From Myoxocephalus aenaeus (Eukaryota; Chordata; Actinopteri; Perciformes; Cottidae), in contig JBAMJR010000050.1 in NCBI GenBank assembly GCA_038501785.1, positions 3,014,501 to 3,078,500 of the forward strand: 64,000 bases of DNA. Reading direction: 5' to 3'. The notes beneath the pieces are model-generated. The model saw only the letters and a program-made list of their open reading frames with translations, did no database searches and was not told where the DNA came from. Positions 38,661 to 50,698 of the stretch are shown piece by piece. Within the stretch, counting starts at the first letter, position 1, and each line of letters opens with the position of its first letter. The translations under genes were made by a program, and so were the position numbers.

Positions 38661-41218
38661 CTCTATAGTCATTTGATTATCAGGCTGCTGAAAAAAAAAG
38701 TGATTCAATGAAACTATTTACATGTAAAGTAATTTCCAGCACTTCCCTTTACCTGCCATTGAAACACTCCAAGCAGAGAACAGTGCTGCGTCTGAGAAAA
38801 CGTGTCCTGCTCCGCCTCCCAAGGCAGAGTTTAATGAGACTGACCTTTTGAGGATGAAGAACCCATCTCGTTCGCAGCATATAAATAGCAACGAACTCTG
38901 ACCTACAGATTCAGGATGCCATCAAAGCTTGTCAGCGCTCCCCTCCTCGTCTATGACTCACCCGTCTTCAGGAGGGCCTCTATTCGCTTTGACACAATGA
39001 CAACAGGCTGAGCACATATATTCAGTGTTGTCGGACTCCCGGGAGGTTTGTGGTGGCTCTTAGTGTTCGGCTGCAGTGGCAGATCAATGCGGCGTGACTC
39101 TCACTACAGCACGCCAGCTGAGATGTTGACGTCGGGAGCTGTTTTTCTGCCTTGTTCGAGGTTACACTCAGCTGCTCACGAAAGAGGAATATTGCACGCT
39201 TTAGAACTGAGCCCACATTCATGCACGTATTGCAGAATCAAGACGACGGAGTGGGAGTCTCGTGTTCCTCCTCCGTGTGTCAGTTTGCACTTCGAGTGAG
39301 GAAGATCACAACCCTTTCGGACCATTCTGCCTGCAGGTCCCTCACTGCTTGTTCAGATGTCATTGAGTGTGTGAGGAACAAGAGGATGAGCGTGTGCGCT
39401 GCATTATATGAAAAATGTAAGAAGAGGTGTGAGTTGAGTATGGAAAACCCCCTCAAGGAAGAGTCCAGTCTGGAGTCAAAAGAACAAGTCACACACAAAC
39501 ACGATCCCCGAGCAATGCTGGGATTTATGATACCTTTATACTTATTGTCTCTTGCTCACATTTCCAGAATCTTTAATTGCAATCCGGAATTTTATTTACA
39601 AGAGAAAAGCCTAAAACTATTCAGTATCTGTTTACTGTGAGTCAACAAAAGGCTACTGAGAAAAAAGTAGTGTTGCCAAATGCCAAATGGCAAATGAATA
39701 TGCTAAATCAATTATAATTATTCCAAAAGCAATTGCAAGCACATTAATAAGAACTTATGAATAATAATGAGCCACAAAAACTGAACACATCTGTCTTCGT
39801 ACTTATTATAATATACGTCATACTTATGATATTTTAGTCTTCCTAGTGTTCATGCAACAGAGCACCACATGTGTATTAATCCACAGCTGAAAATAGTCCT
39901 CAACAAACGCACCATATAATCCTGTTTGAGTAACATCTGCTAAAAACTGCTGTTGCAAGCTGTTTTAGAACATCAATGAGCTGTTTAAAAAAAATGAAAC
40001 TATGTATTTGTGAGCCAAGTTTCATGTCTTCACTAGGAGGCGGTGAGCTTGGGGCTGAGTCACATTTTTAGGAAAGATTAACACATCCTTGGTTTTGGTC
40101 TTTTCATGGGATTTGTTGACTGTGAAATGAAGAAAAAATGCACTGTTTAATGTGTAATTAATATACTGTATATAATAGCTGAGTTGACAATTGTGCTTTC
40201 AGTCACCAGTGAGATCAAGTGCAGTAAATGACTGATTTGGTCATTTGACAACAAGTCAGTTCAGCAAAGGATTCAATGCATCCCTGTAATAGTGGAGAAT
40301 AATAAAGGCGTTGGTTTTGTAAATTACGGTATGTAATAGTGTCCTTTTCCAATTTCTATCCTCAACAAACTATAGAAAAATGTAGCCTGGTATAATGAAA
40401 ATAGAAAATGCCAGCAATCCATTCATTACATCATGCCATACTGTATTGTATAATGACAATAAGCTAACCGTTGACCAACGCTCCGACAACCTATTGCGTG
40501 TTCTTGACCAGTTTGTGTCAATAACATGGAATACTGTATGTCTTGGAAGCAAAAAAGACATGTAAATGAACATGAACATATGTCTGGACAGTCGTACAGA
40601 AGGCATCTCCGGTGCAGAGATGTGTGTAGGAGTATGCAGACTTGCTGACCTTAGAATCTGCTCCGTCTATATGACTCAGGGCAGAACAACCTCACATTTC
40701 CTCACCGCACACAGTGTGTAATTGAACTGGACAGCTGAGTGAGGAATGGATCTCTAGAGACCTTATAGCTGTAATCAGGAGGTGTCTGGTTCAGATCCCA
40801 TGTGAAGTGGGGCAGAGTGGCCCAAAGTGAGTGCTATTATCTGACCTCTCTTCCAAAGATGCTCCTGAAAACGATGGCTGTAGGCTGAGTCTATCACTGT
40901 GGGTAAATGCACCATCCTACTAGTAAAATAATACATTTTCTCTCAGTGGTTCTGACAACTTTACACACTGCTATTTGTCTGCGAGTGGTGCCAAACAGGA
41001 CAAGGAGTAGTTGTGTGGTTTTATGTTCTCCAGGACAAGGGGGACACACCATGGCGGTACTTAAAGACCACTGGAGGCTGGAGTGTGGTGTGATGGCACT
41101 TCTCAGCCACCAGTCTTTCTCTTTCTTTGTGTTTCCATCTCTGGATGTTTTCCCTTCCTGCCTCTGTCTGGGTCATAGTCACCATGTTTCAAAGCCTGTC
41201 AGGAAGACAAGAAGACAA
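38660..41218. other. no gene recognised
   Basis: The longest open frame (39152-39640, 162 codons) does not look like a protein: it has no domain and overlaps open frames on the other strand. The motif 'ggtcttttcatgggat' at 40098 recurs at 63370 and may mark a diverged dispersed repeat. Confidence 0.4.
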
Positions 41219-41560
41219 TGGTGATGTTGGTGGTGATGGTGGTGATGTTGGTGGTGATGGTGGTGGTGGTGGTGGTGAGGGTGGTGCTGGTGGTGGTGAT
41301 GGAGGTGCTGGTGGTGGTGGTGATGGAGGTGCTGGTGGTGGTGGTGATGGTGGTGGTGGTGAGGGTGGTGCTGGTGGTGTTGGTGGTGGTGAGGGTGATG
41401 GTGGTGCTGACGGTGGTGGTGGTGGTGAGGGTGGTGCTGGTGGTGATGGTGGTGTTGGTGTTGGTGGTGATGGTGGTGGTTGTGAGGGTGGTGCTGGTGG
41501 TGATGGTGGTGTTGGTGTTGGTGGTGATGGTGGTGTTGGTACTGGTGGTGGTGGTGTTGG
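41219..41560. repeat. TGG/TGA-rich trinucleotide tract
   Basis: About 340 bp built from GGT, GAT, GCT and GTT triplets, with larger periodic blocks such as GGTGATGGTGGTGTTGGTGT repeated. All six frames are nearly open, giving spurious Gly-, Val-, His-, Pro- and Thr-rich polypeptides. It is not a gene. Confidence 0.95.
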
Positions 41561-41738
41561 GAAAGTTGCCCATGGCACGCTACTGATGGTAGATGTGTGG
41601 ATCTCAGCTTCACACCATCTGTCTTACTTTCAGGTTGTTTATTAACTCATTTCAACGGAAGTCACCCAGAATGCAGTTCAGTTTGCTAAACAAGCAACAT
41701 TAAATCCACTTTTTAGAGTTATTAAATTACACATATAG

Positions 41739-41978
41739 TCACTTTATTACACTCTATTGATCCCACTGCCATTTTGTAGTCCACCAGAGTGCCACAAATA
41801 TATTTCAATAATTTCCTTTACATAAATACTCAGAATTTAAAGAGTCAATATGGCAACTCCTTTCCCACCATTCCAATATTGCAGAGGCGATACGTGCTTA
41901 ATAGTGTGAACGGGTTTTATTTTTCAGTTTGCCACAGTCACAGTGTTGAAACAGGAGCTGTGGGTCAATATTTGAACT
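41739..41978 (+). repeat. diverged tandem repeat, unit 1
   Basis: It contains 'tattgatcccactgccattttgtagt', 'gagtgccacaaatatattt', 'aaagagtcaatatggcaa', 'ccacagtcacagtgt' and 'gtcaatatttgaactgagac' in order. All these recur in unit 2 about 500 bp downstream. I do not recognise the family. Confidence 0.75.
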
Positions 41979-42260
41979 GAGACGGTTTCATTTTCAACGT
42001 GATCCTACAGAAATACTTGAAATGGCCGCGACCTCTTATTAGAGCACTACACACGGGAAGCCCGGTATGTGCAAAGTGACGTGCCTCGGAAACAATATAA
42101 CATTAGTTTTAGGCAACAAAACCACTTAAATTTTTGAAAAATATGGATTAAAACTAAGGAAAATACATAAACATGTCACGGACATCACTTATGCCACTAA
42201 CTTTACAAAACCTTGAAAAGGTTAGATTGTTTGACCGATTGTGTTTCGTACCGTTTATAC

Positions 42261-42475
42261 GTCAATTAGCTTTGACTTCATTTCACTATTTATTGATCAC
42301 ACTCATATTTTGTTATTTTGTAGTGTACAGGAGTGCCACATATATATTTAAATATTTTGTAATATTAACTTAGGCATCTAAAGAGTCAATATGGCAATTT
42401 CCTTCCAGAAAATGCAGTTTTCCACAGTCACAGTGTCGGGAGACGTGCGTCAATATTTGACCAGAGACGGCTGCA
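42261..42475 (+). repeat. diverged tandem repeat, unit 2
   Basis: The same landmarks as unit 1 in the same order: 'ttattgatcaca', 'gagtgccacatatatattt', 'aaagagtcaatatggcaa', 'ccacagtcacagtgt' and 'gtcaatatttgaccagagac'. The two longest blocks are identical to unit 1. Confidence 0.75.
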
Positions 42476-43825
42476 TTTGTCTTCCTGCTTAGCATTCTCT
42501 TTGAAAGACGGAGAGGTTGGGGAAGTATTAACTGCAGAGACCTCGAGTTGTGACTCGCATAATGACACGAGCACATCTGACAAATAGACACACGCAGCTG
42601 GGGCATTAAGATTCATAAAGCATACATATCCTCTCAGCGCAAACTTTTGTAAAGTCTGGGTCGAGGTGAGCGTTTGAGAGCATCTGTGAAATATGCGTAT
42701 CAGTGCTGAATGATGGTTGTTGATGGGGACCTAACTTAGTGATGCTGATGGTGAGGAAGAAAGTTTGTTAATAAAAAAAATGTAAAAAGGTACACAAGGC
42801 CTTTTCACTAACAAATATATAGCATTTTAAACCGTCTCTGACTGGAAAATGCCCACACCTTTCAAACTCAACCCCTAGTTCTTAATGCAGGCTGATACAT
42901 TTATAGAGTCTCAAGTCTGATGTCATCAGGGTTATCTGACTAGTACCCCTCATAACAAGTACACTAATCTTCACCTGTAAAATTAGTGAAAATATTAGTA
43001 ATTATGAAGTAAATCCTTACGCTGCGGTGCCTCATTTTGCCTCAACATGTGCAGAGAGAACGTTGTGTGCTTTATTCTGAGGTCTGTCGGTCTGGGTGTT
43101 ATTAGAAGTGTCTCCTCTGAAACGAGGACTGTGATTAGTGTCCGGGCTGTCGAGGAGTAATTCTGCTCCAGAGGGCTCATTGGCTCCTTTAACACCCGCT
43201 GTCATTAAACCCCCGTGCCCGGTAAAGCGATTATTCAGCGATAAAGTTTTAATTGCGCCATTGTCTGTGAAGAAGGTGGCGGGTGGATAATAAGGGGTCC
43301 TGGGGAGCGCACACAGTGGCCAGGCAGCGGCGTGTCTCTGAGATGAGCGTCAGAAGAAGAAGAGAAACTTAAGCTGAATTTTGAAGGCTTTTGTTAAAAG
43401 AGAAATGATAATAGAGTTTTCCTGTCAACGGCAAATGTGCACTTATGATCTATGATGATTTGAAAACGTTGTCTGAGTTTTGGACTGAACAAGTTGTTTT
43501 AAAATCATCACCTCAGTGACATGATAAAAAAAAGACAGATTAATCAATAAGAAAAACAATGAAGTTGCAGTTCTAGTTAAAATGCTGTACATACATTGTG
43601 AGATTCTGACTCACTCTGATAAACCATCAGTATCCTCCTCTCTGAATACTAAATCTCTGTATCCTTTCATGTAAAGAAAGACTGGACTCTTCTTCACCCC
43701 GTGACCCAGCAGAGATAAATACAACTTAACAGCTACTCCGATCAGATTGCCCCTGAACTCATATCCTTTGGTGATACCGCCAATGATACTTGATATAGTT
43801 GCATTAAAATATAGGGAATTATGGT

Positions 43826-43828
<3 letters not shown>
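42476..43828. other. no gene recognised
   Basis: Unrecognised complex sequence without a supported exon or repeat. Confidence 0.4.

Positions 43829-43888
<60 letters not shown>
43829..43888. repeat. (AT)n microsatellite, left of hAT element
   Basis: 60 bp of AT ending at the first base of the element. Continuous with the tract at 44774 if the element is removed. Confidence 0.95.
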
Positions 43889-43891
<3 letters not shown>

Positions 43892-44116
43892 TGCTGTCAT
43901 ATTAGCGCGTTATTAACGGCGTTAACGCAAACCAATTTTAACGCCGTCAATTTTATTAACGGCGTTAATGCATTTTTATTTTTTATTTTTTTTCTCGCGA
44001 GCACCACGCCGGATGTAGCTCAACCGGAAGCAAAACATTAGGCACGCCGTTTGGGCTTGGAAGCTAGGCTAACGTTACGGTTTGAAATGAATGAATGGTG
44101 AGCGCGATACGGCAAA

Positions 44117-44380
44117 ATGAATGATAAGACGTTAATGAATGGAAAGTTTACTTTCAAAAAGTTGTCAGATGGTTCCCTTGACGAGACCAAAGTGGTATGT
44201 GCCATTAGTCATTGTGAGCTGAGCTATCATCGTAGCCTATCCAGTCTGAAACACCACTTGATGGCCAAGCACACAGCTGATGCTAACTCTGCGCCCCCTC
44301 GTCATAGCAGACAGGAATGGATGACTTCAGAAACACGTGGACACCACAATGAAGAGCAAACTTATTGCAGCCATAGCTAA
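44117..44380 (+). pseudogene. BED-type zinc finger remnant of hAT transposase
   Basis: An 87-residue frame starting at ATG. Residues 9-53 match the N-terminal BED finger of ZBED-like fish hAT transposases, which binds transposon ends: GKFTFKKLSDGSLDETKVVC, then ELSYHRSLSSLKHHLMAKH. Zinc ligands C28, H47 and H52 are kept. The second cysteine, expected at residue 31, is serine, although a cysteine occurs at 33, so metal binding is doubtful. After about residue 60 the family similarity ends, and the frame stops at 44380 with no RNase H core. I infer a decayed fragment rather than a domesticated gene. Confidence 0.7.
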
Positions 44381-44456
44381 ATGGTGGCTACTGCGTGTAG
44401 CCTGTTAACGTTGTGGAGGACGAGGGTCTAGCTGATATAATACGCATCGCATCCAC

Positions 44457-44458
<2 letters not shown>

Positions 44459-44499
<41 letters not shown>
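44459..44499. repeat. (CT)n microsatellite inside the hAT element
   Basis: About 40 bp of pure CT. It produces the ERERER frames on the other strand. Confidence 0.95.
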
Positions 44500-44500
<1 letters not shown>

Positions 44501-44501
<1 letters not shown>

Positions 44502-44590
44502 AAGCCCTTGTTTACCTGAAATGTGCACTTCATAATTGTATTTTGTAAGCCCTTGTTTACCTGAAATGTGCACTTTATAATTTTATTTTG
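44501..44590. repeat. 45 bp tandem duplication
   Basis: Two adjacent 45 bp units starting TAAGCCCTTGTTTACCTGAA, with two differences. They lie between the CT repeat and the right end of the hAT element. Confidence 0.93.
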
Positions 44591-44770
44591 TACCGCCCTG
44601 TTTGGCAGTTGTTTTTCAATAAAATAAAACATTTGCATAAAGCAAGCCAATCCACTTTTTCATGTTGATAAGAGCATTAAAATGAAGAGAGAAAAAATTG
44701 CGATTAATTGCAATTAACTATGACATAAATGCGATTAATCACGATTAAATAATGTAATTGTTTGACAGCA

Positions 44771-44773
<3 letters not shown>

Positions 44774-44833
<60 letters not shown>
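44774..44833. repeat. (AT)n microsatellite, right of hAT element
   Basis: 60 bp AT array beginning directly after the terminal CTA of the element. Confidence 0.95.
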
Positions 44834-44835
<2 letters not shown>

Positions 44836-45225
44836 TAGCACTTTATAATAACTACACACTGTTTAGCATTAGTAAAGCATGAATAAACACTTAATTCATC
44901 ATTTATAAAGCATTGTTCCAACATGAACACTCATTAGTAACTCATTAGTATGCAATTCATAAACACAGTTATAAATGTTTAATTCTTGATTAATAAGCTT
45001 GACTATTATGCGTTTCATGATTGGGTTTTCATAATTTATAAATGATGGATTCCCCATTTGTAAATGAAGTATTAAGAATTTATAGATGATTAATAAGATA
45101 ATTTATAAAGTGTTAGTAAATGATAAAAAAAAGAGATTTAAATGTCATTTATTCATGCATTTATTTACACATATAATGATTTAGATATGCACTTTATAAA
45201 CGTGTTTTATAAACGTGGCTATAAA
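44834..45225. repeat. end of a fish dispersed element ('GGTAGCACTTTATAATAAC')
   Basis: The start GGTAGCACTTTATAATAACT and the following 'catttataaagcattgttc' and 'taatttataaagtgttagtaa' resemble a teleost non-autonomous element that I know by its 'cactttataata' terminus. The opposite terminus is not clearly present, so the element is incomplete. Confidence 0.5.
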
Positions 45226-45235
45226 ACGTGTATAT

Positions 45236-45250
45236 AAAATGCGGAGCAAT

Positions 45251-45289
<39 letters not shown>

Positions 45290-45307
45290 AGAATTGCTCC
45301 GCATTTT
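45236..45307. repeat. perfect hairpin around an AT repeat
   Basis: The 16 bp AAAATGCGGAGCAATT at 45236-45251 is repeated exactly inverted at 45292-45307. The arms continue imperfectly into the central (AT)n, giving a 72 bp cruciform-capable structure. Confidence 0.93.
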
Positions 45308-47039
45308 AGTTGTGAACTGTTTTTCACTCAGTCAACCTCCCACTACCGAGCACAGGAAGTAGAGAGAGGCATCTTTCACAATCATCATGGCCAAGAAAAT
45401 TCATGATAATGATAGTTTAGCGACACATATAGAAACTTAAACTTTCTTTATTGTGTTTTGTTTCTTTTTGGGAAAATGTATTACACTCGAAATACGAGTG
45501 TAAGGGAGGTGGAGAGAGTACATCCATAACTGTGTATATAAAAATGATTTAAGAGGTTCTCGGTTATTGATAAAATATTATTATATATGTGCTATTAACA
45601 TGATATCAACATTTCATTTCTAAATACCACCGTCATCATCATTACCGTTACATCACGACACCTGATAGTTGAAAGCTGTTTGGAAAAGGGCAGTCGATTT
45701 CAAAAAAGTCAGCCGGGAGAAAAACAAAAAGATCTTTTTAATGCAACAAGCCTTCAGTGCCTTTTCTTTGCTCCTCTTTCAGCAAAGAGATGGCTGGCAG
45801 TCGGTCCTCACAGGCAATCTGACACAAATGCATTTCTTGAAGCCTTACAAGATGGAATTTATTGTGATTTTGTGATTGTCGCTTGATATCGGGAGCTTAC
45901 ATGTAAAGTAACTCTTTTTATTTTTCCTCTCAGCGACTTTTTAAAGGGATGAGAATAGCTCCTGCTCTGGCATCGGGACAAACATGCAGCCTCGGTGTCT
46001 CTCTTTTGAAAGATTTGGCGTACGTATAATCAACTTAGAAATAATTTATTGAGCTACCAGTTGGGGTTTGGCATTTTGGCAGTGGGAGCATTGGGTTTTT
46101 CTTTTTAGATGTGAAAGACAGTTTTACGGTGCACTAAACCAGAGGAAAATTGTCTTATAAACCGTTCCGCTTGCATAACCCTCTCCATAGATCTCTGATG
46201 CTTCAAGTTTCGGCTCAAGCCTGTGGGACTTCTTTGCACATCAAAAGATGGATTGGTAAAAAAAAGAATAATATTTAAGAATGCAAACCTTATTAGTATG
46301 CCCAAAAGCGGCAACACAGTATACACACACAGACATGGCTTTACACCATCATGAAAAGGATTGTTTTTCTAACATTAATAAGCCTCCAACAACGTCTTTG
46401 TTTGAAGTGTTTTCTCCATCAATTAGGGTTCCTGGTCTACTGAACCCATCGTACTTTTTACATTAGGTGGCCACACACGATTTTATAAAATGAACAGAGC
46501 CAGCAGAAGAAGCCCAGCGAGAAGAGGTCATGCTTTGTCCTCTCCAGGGTAATTTAGTTTAATGACAGACCAGTCTTGTACCATCAGTGGCTCCGGTGTA
46601 CATCCTGTGCTGTAAAATTAAGGCTCATCTTCACCAAAAACATATTTTTTTAGAGAGGATAATGGAAGAAAGGGTTTCCACTGATTTATGCTCCTAATAG
46701 ACTTTCCTCACAGAAGGTTATTACAGCAGCAAACTCTTAAGATGTGTTGTGACATTAATCTATTGCTGTTTTGGGAATTATAACAAAGCAATATTATACT
46801 CTCTAAGTAAGGAGGTTAGGCTCAATATTTGGCTAAGCAATTTCACCCTCGCCGTCATCAATTTCTACAACTTAACAGAGAGGTGGCTGATCAGAAAATG
46901 GCTGATCAGAAAATGGTCTTCTAGATTTTTTGGGGGTCATTTGTATCAGATTTTTGAAGGCGCTGACATATGATGTCATCTGGCCAAATTGTGTCAGGTG
47001 GTGTCAGAACAGAACAAGAAAAATGACAGACAAGTTTTG
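45308..47039. other. no gene recognised
   Basis: Unrecognised sequence. The open frames at 45669-45886 overlap each other in two frames and lack motifs. Confidence 0.4.
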
Positions 47040-47400
47040 TCCATTAGGAGTTGTTGGCTTTCATGTATTAACAAGACTAAGACTAAATGTTAGCCTCATG
47101 CTGGCGCTAGGTAAAAAGTCAGAGCAATCACCCAAGTCCGAAGAATTAATTCTCTATAGCAGCAATGGATGCCTGCATGCCGCCTGTACACATCTTTTTG
47201 CTAATTAATCCAGTAAACACAAAGAAAGTTTGACCTGCCTGTGGCGCTAGATCAAAATTGAGGTCACCAAATGATGCATCCTCTGTGAACCATGAATTTC
47301 TGTACCAAATGTATTGGCAATCCATCCATTAGCTGCTGAGATATTTCAGCTTGGACCAAAGCTGTGGACTGATGTTGACATCTGTAGAGCTAAAGCTAGA
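47040..47400 (+). repeat. degenerate fish dispersed repeat (same type as 3085-3440)
   Basis: 'ttagcctcatgctggcgcta', 'gaccaaagctgtggactga', 'accatgaatttctgtaccaaa', 'ggcaatccatccatta' and 'gctgagatatttcag' are landmarks shared with 3085-3440. The class is unknown. Confidence 0.55.
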
Positions 47401-50400
47401 GAATTCTACTTGGTGCAATAAACACATTGCAAAAGTACAAAGACATCATGTAAAATAAATATATAGGAATATTTACATTAGAATATGAAAAAAATATTAG
47501 AATACATAAAGTGATATCTCCTTTGTTAGTGTCCATAACCAAACTGTTATCTTTGCTTGCATTCAAATAAAAAAGTACAACAACATACAGAGTAGACCCA
47601 GTGGTTTGATCATCATACACCTTATGTGGCACACGTTTACAGTTTATGGGGACATTTTGTCATGGTTGTATTATCACTGTGAATGAGAATGTTTTATTGG
47701 CCCTCTTGAATTCTGCTCCCAGAGTTGATGAAGTAATCAGTTAAGATAAAAAGCTATTTTGATAATGTGCACCATTCAAATATGTAATTTCCCCCCATGT
47801 CAACATGTTGAGACAGACTGATGTATATTGCTGATACTGTCCTGATCTCCTGAAACCTTCTGATTGCTAATTTCACTTCTATCAATAGAGCTCCACGCCT
47901 TGCTCTACTCCCTGGAGAAATTAACAGTGATTGATCTCTTGTATCTAATTCCTTTCTTCCCTTTTTTTTTGGGGGGGGGGGGTTCTCAATATTCTACATA
48001 CTAATGATCTCGATGCGTTTCCGCTCCAGTTTTCCCTCCAGGTGAGAGAAAAACAACCAAGTGAGCTTTCATTTGGGAAATTAATTTTCAGGCAGACAAG
48101 TCTGGCTGCCTCTCGACATGACAAGGGAGGGGGTGTGATAACTAGTAATTGACCTTGTTGTGTTAGCGTAGTGCCAGGTAAGGGCTACGTTCAAGTGGGT
48201 GCATGGCCTGCTCATATTTACCAAGTATTTAGTGCGTTCAAATGAGGCCTGTGAGGGATGCGTTGGTGCCACAGGTTCTTTTGGTTGAAACATTGACCTC
48301 CACTCTTGTTAAACATGCACTTATCTTTGAAAATAACATCATGCACAAATCCATCTCTGACCTTTCAGAAATGTAATTCCATCACTATCAGTGTGGCCGA
48401 AAGGAGCAGGGCTGGAGATAAGATAGTCTTTTCTGATAGATGCAGCGATACGATTGGTATGAAGTAGGCTAATCCTGGCTTTAAATTACCAGCAGTTCAG
48501 CGTTCTCATACATAATGCATTATGCAAATGGTTGTGATATAAATATCTTAATCATGTATGTCCTAAATGATGTGTCACTGAAGGCTACACAGCAGCTACC
48601 TCCTGATTGCAAGATATCCCTGCCTCCGCACCTGTTTTGATATTTCATCATTTGAGCACTTGGACTGAATGTTTCTTTTTCTGAGTTGAGAGGTGTCGAC
48701 GACCTGGATGCATGAGGTGAATTCAGAACTTACTGTGACTGGTGTTTGGTAAGTCCTTTGTTGTTCTTGTGTTTTTCCTGAAACGACGTGTTCCTGGATG
48801 CAGCAGCAAGACGTTCATAACGAGTGGGGGAAGAAGTACTCAGATCATTACTCAAACCTGAAATAATTGATTTGTTGGGGGTGCAGCGGAAACAGTTAGT
48901 GAACGCAGCTGAACCTGTGACCAAACATGAAAAAATTACAGAAAAAATATAATGATTCATTTGGAGTGTCTCTGGTCACCCAATGAATGAAAGCCCAACA
49001 TTCCCTCTTTTTTAGCTCAGTTTTTGGACTCAACCAACTAGTCGCTAACTGTCTCTCAGCTGTTTGGTGCTCAGCAACGAGAGCGGTGAGAGTGAACCAA
49101 AACCCTAACGTTGTGGACCAGACAGCCAAACAATGAACTGAAACTCACTATAACGCTCCGTAGGGTTGAAGGGACAGCGTTACCAGGTCCATGGTTTTCC
49201 TGCGTAATTAGGCTACTTTGAAGCGCTGCCACAGGTTTAATTCCTTTTCCCCTGGTTGGGTAGACCTATTTTACATGCAAATTACATGAATAATATCTAG
49301 AAATAAAAGGCGAGAAAATAAAGAAACAGGGTAGTTTGTGTGTCAGGGAATAGTTCTACAAGTTTATGTATATATATATATACATATATGTTTTATTCGT
49401 GCTAATATACTGCATTTTTACTGCAAGACCATTTTAGGACATAGTTGAAAGAACCTTTTAGGGCAAAACAGATTTTAATGCTGGCACACTAAATATGTAT
49501 GGTGTTACTCTGTAGATATTGCAAATCATTTGGCAATGATAGCAGTGTTGTTGGACTTTAAAAAGCAGTGTGTATGGTTTGGCAGGGGTATATTGTTTTG
49601 GAATTTGGCAAAACCGTCCCTATAGCTAATCAAAACCAGACAGACAGACTCTGGCAACCCTGTGGGGGGAGCTGCAAATTCAATCAATAGGATTATCACC
49701 ACTAGCAACCTTTTTCACATTGTCCCATTGTTTTCACATTGTACATGTAATATTCCCCTGTGCAAATGCTTGAGTAGAAGTATCGTACAGCTCTTGAATG
49801 GATGCACTAAATTAAGTTCCGCTGTTCCAAACATTAAGTGGGGTGCTGTATCGGGACAGTTCTACTCGTCGGATGGACAAGTGGGGTCTTTTTTTTGGGG
49901 ATGAATCTGCATACCAAATGCTTTATCTTCAGCAGGAATGACCTTGTTGAGTTTCGGCATTGATCAGCACATCGACTCATCTACTCCGATAACTCTGAAA
50001 CCCATTTATCACGGGCTAGGTTTTAGCCTGATGCGGCTACATTTACTGGCAGAAAATCAATCTGTTCTTATCAGTTAATACACTGACGGGTCAAGGCAGG
50101 AATATGTGAACATGTACAGTACAAGCCAAAGCTCTGATTAGAAAGGATGGACATGTTCAGTAATGGGGAGGGGAAATTATAGTGGAGAGAGGTCAAATCA
50201 GAAACACACGTGATTATATGTACAATACAGCACTAATTCTCCATCATGCATCAGTCTTATTCTCGCTTCAGTTTCCATTGAAGGAGTCTCCAAGGAAACC
50301 CCACTGATGGCTTCGACTGCCTGGAAAACAGGACACATTTTGAATGTTTGCTTCTTCAAATACTCATGGAAGTGGTCGAAGGTGCACAGCCCAGAGTGCA

Positions 50401-50652
50401 CACACGCCTTACAAAGAAGGACTTGCATACAATAGCAACATCTGTATGTGAGGGATTTGTTTCAATGTGCATCCTGAGTCTGAGCCCAGCACACACACAC
50501 ACACACACTCACACAGTTAGACAACAAATGTTGCCATAGGAGTTGACTTGTGTGGAAAACAGGGAGAATTTCCCACAAGGCTTGTACATTTATGTAGTAT
50601 AATGAAGCAATCCCTTAATGGAGAAACCGGGTGTTTGCAGGTGGGATTATGG
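47401..50652. other. no gene recognised
   Basis: Complex sequence. A 'gtgggggaagaagtactcag' block at 48823 is the start of a repeat that I have seen in fish, but it fades within about 50 bp. Open frames are chance. Confidence 0.35.

Positions 50653-50697
<45 letters not shown>
50653..50697. repeat. (GT)n microsatellite
   Basis: About 22 GT units. Confidence 0.95.

Positions 50698-50698
<1 letters not shown>

Larger units (their letters stand above)
43889..44773 (+). mobile_element. hAT-like deletion-derivative transposon
   Basis: 885 bp with 11 bp perfect terminal inverted repeats, TAGTGCTGTCA and TGACAGCACTA. Both subterminal regions are full of AACGCGTTA-/GCGATTAAT-type motifs ('ttaacggcgttaa', 'gcgattaattgc', 'aatcacgatt'), which I recognise from a very common fish hAT family. 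It keeps the 5' end and the first exon-like region encoding a BED zinc finger but lacks the transposase catalytic core. The target duplication cannot be read because it sits in an AT repeat. Confidence 0.8.

Noticed and set aside
39152..39640. 162-codon open frame
   Set aside because: No domain, low-complexity-free but unrelated composition, and a competing frame on the other strand; length is within chance for 64 kb.
40755..40805. Possible tRNA-like B box (GGTTCAGATCCCA)
   Set aside because: One extra base breaks the B-box consensus and no A box or stem is found; too weak to call a SINE.
41179..41645. Four long open frames (up to 172 codons) over the TGG tract
   Set aside because: All arise from the trinucleotide repeat and run on both strands; no start context, domain or splice support.
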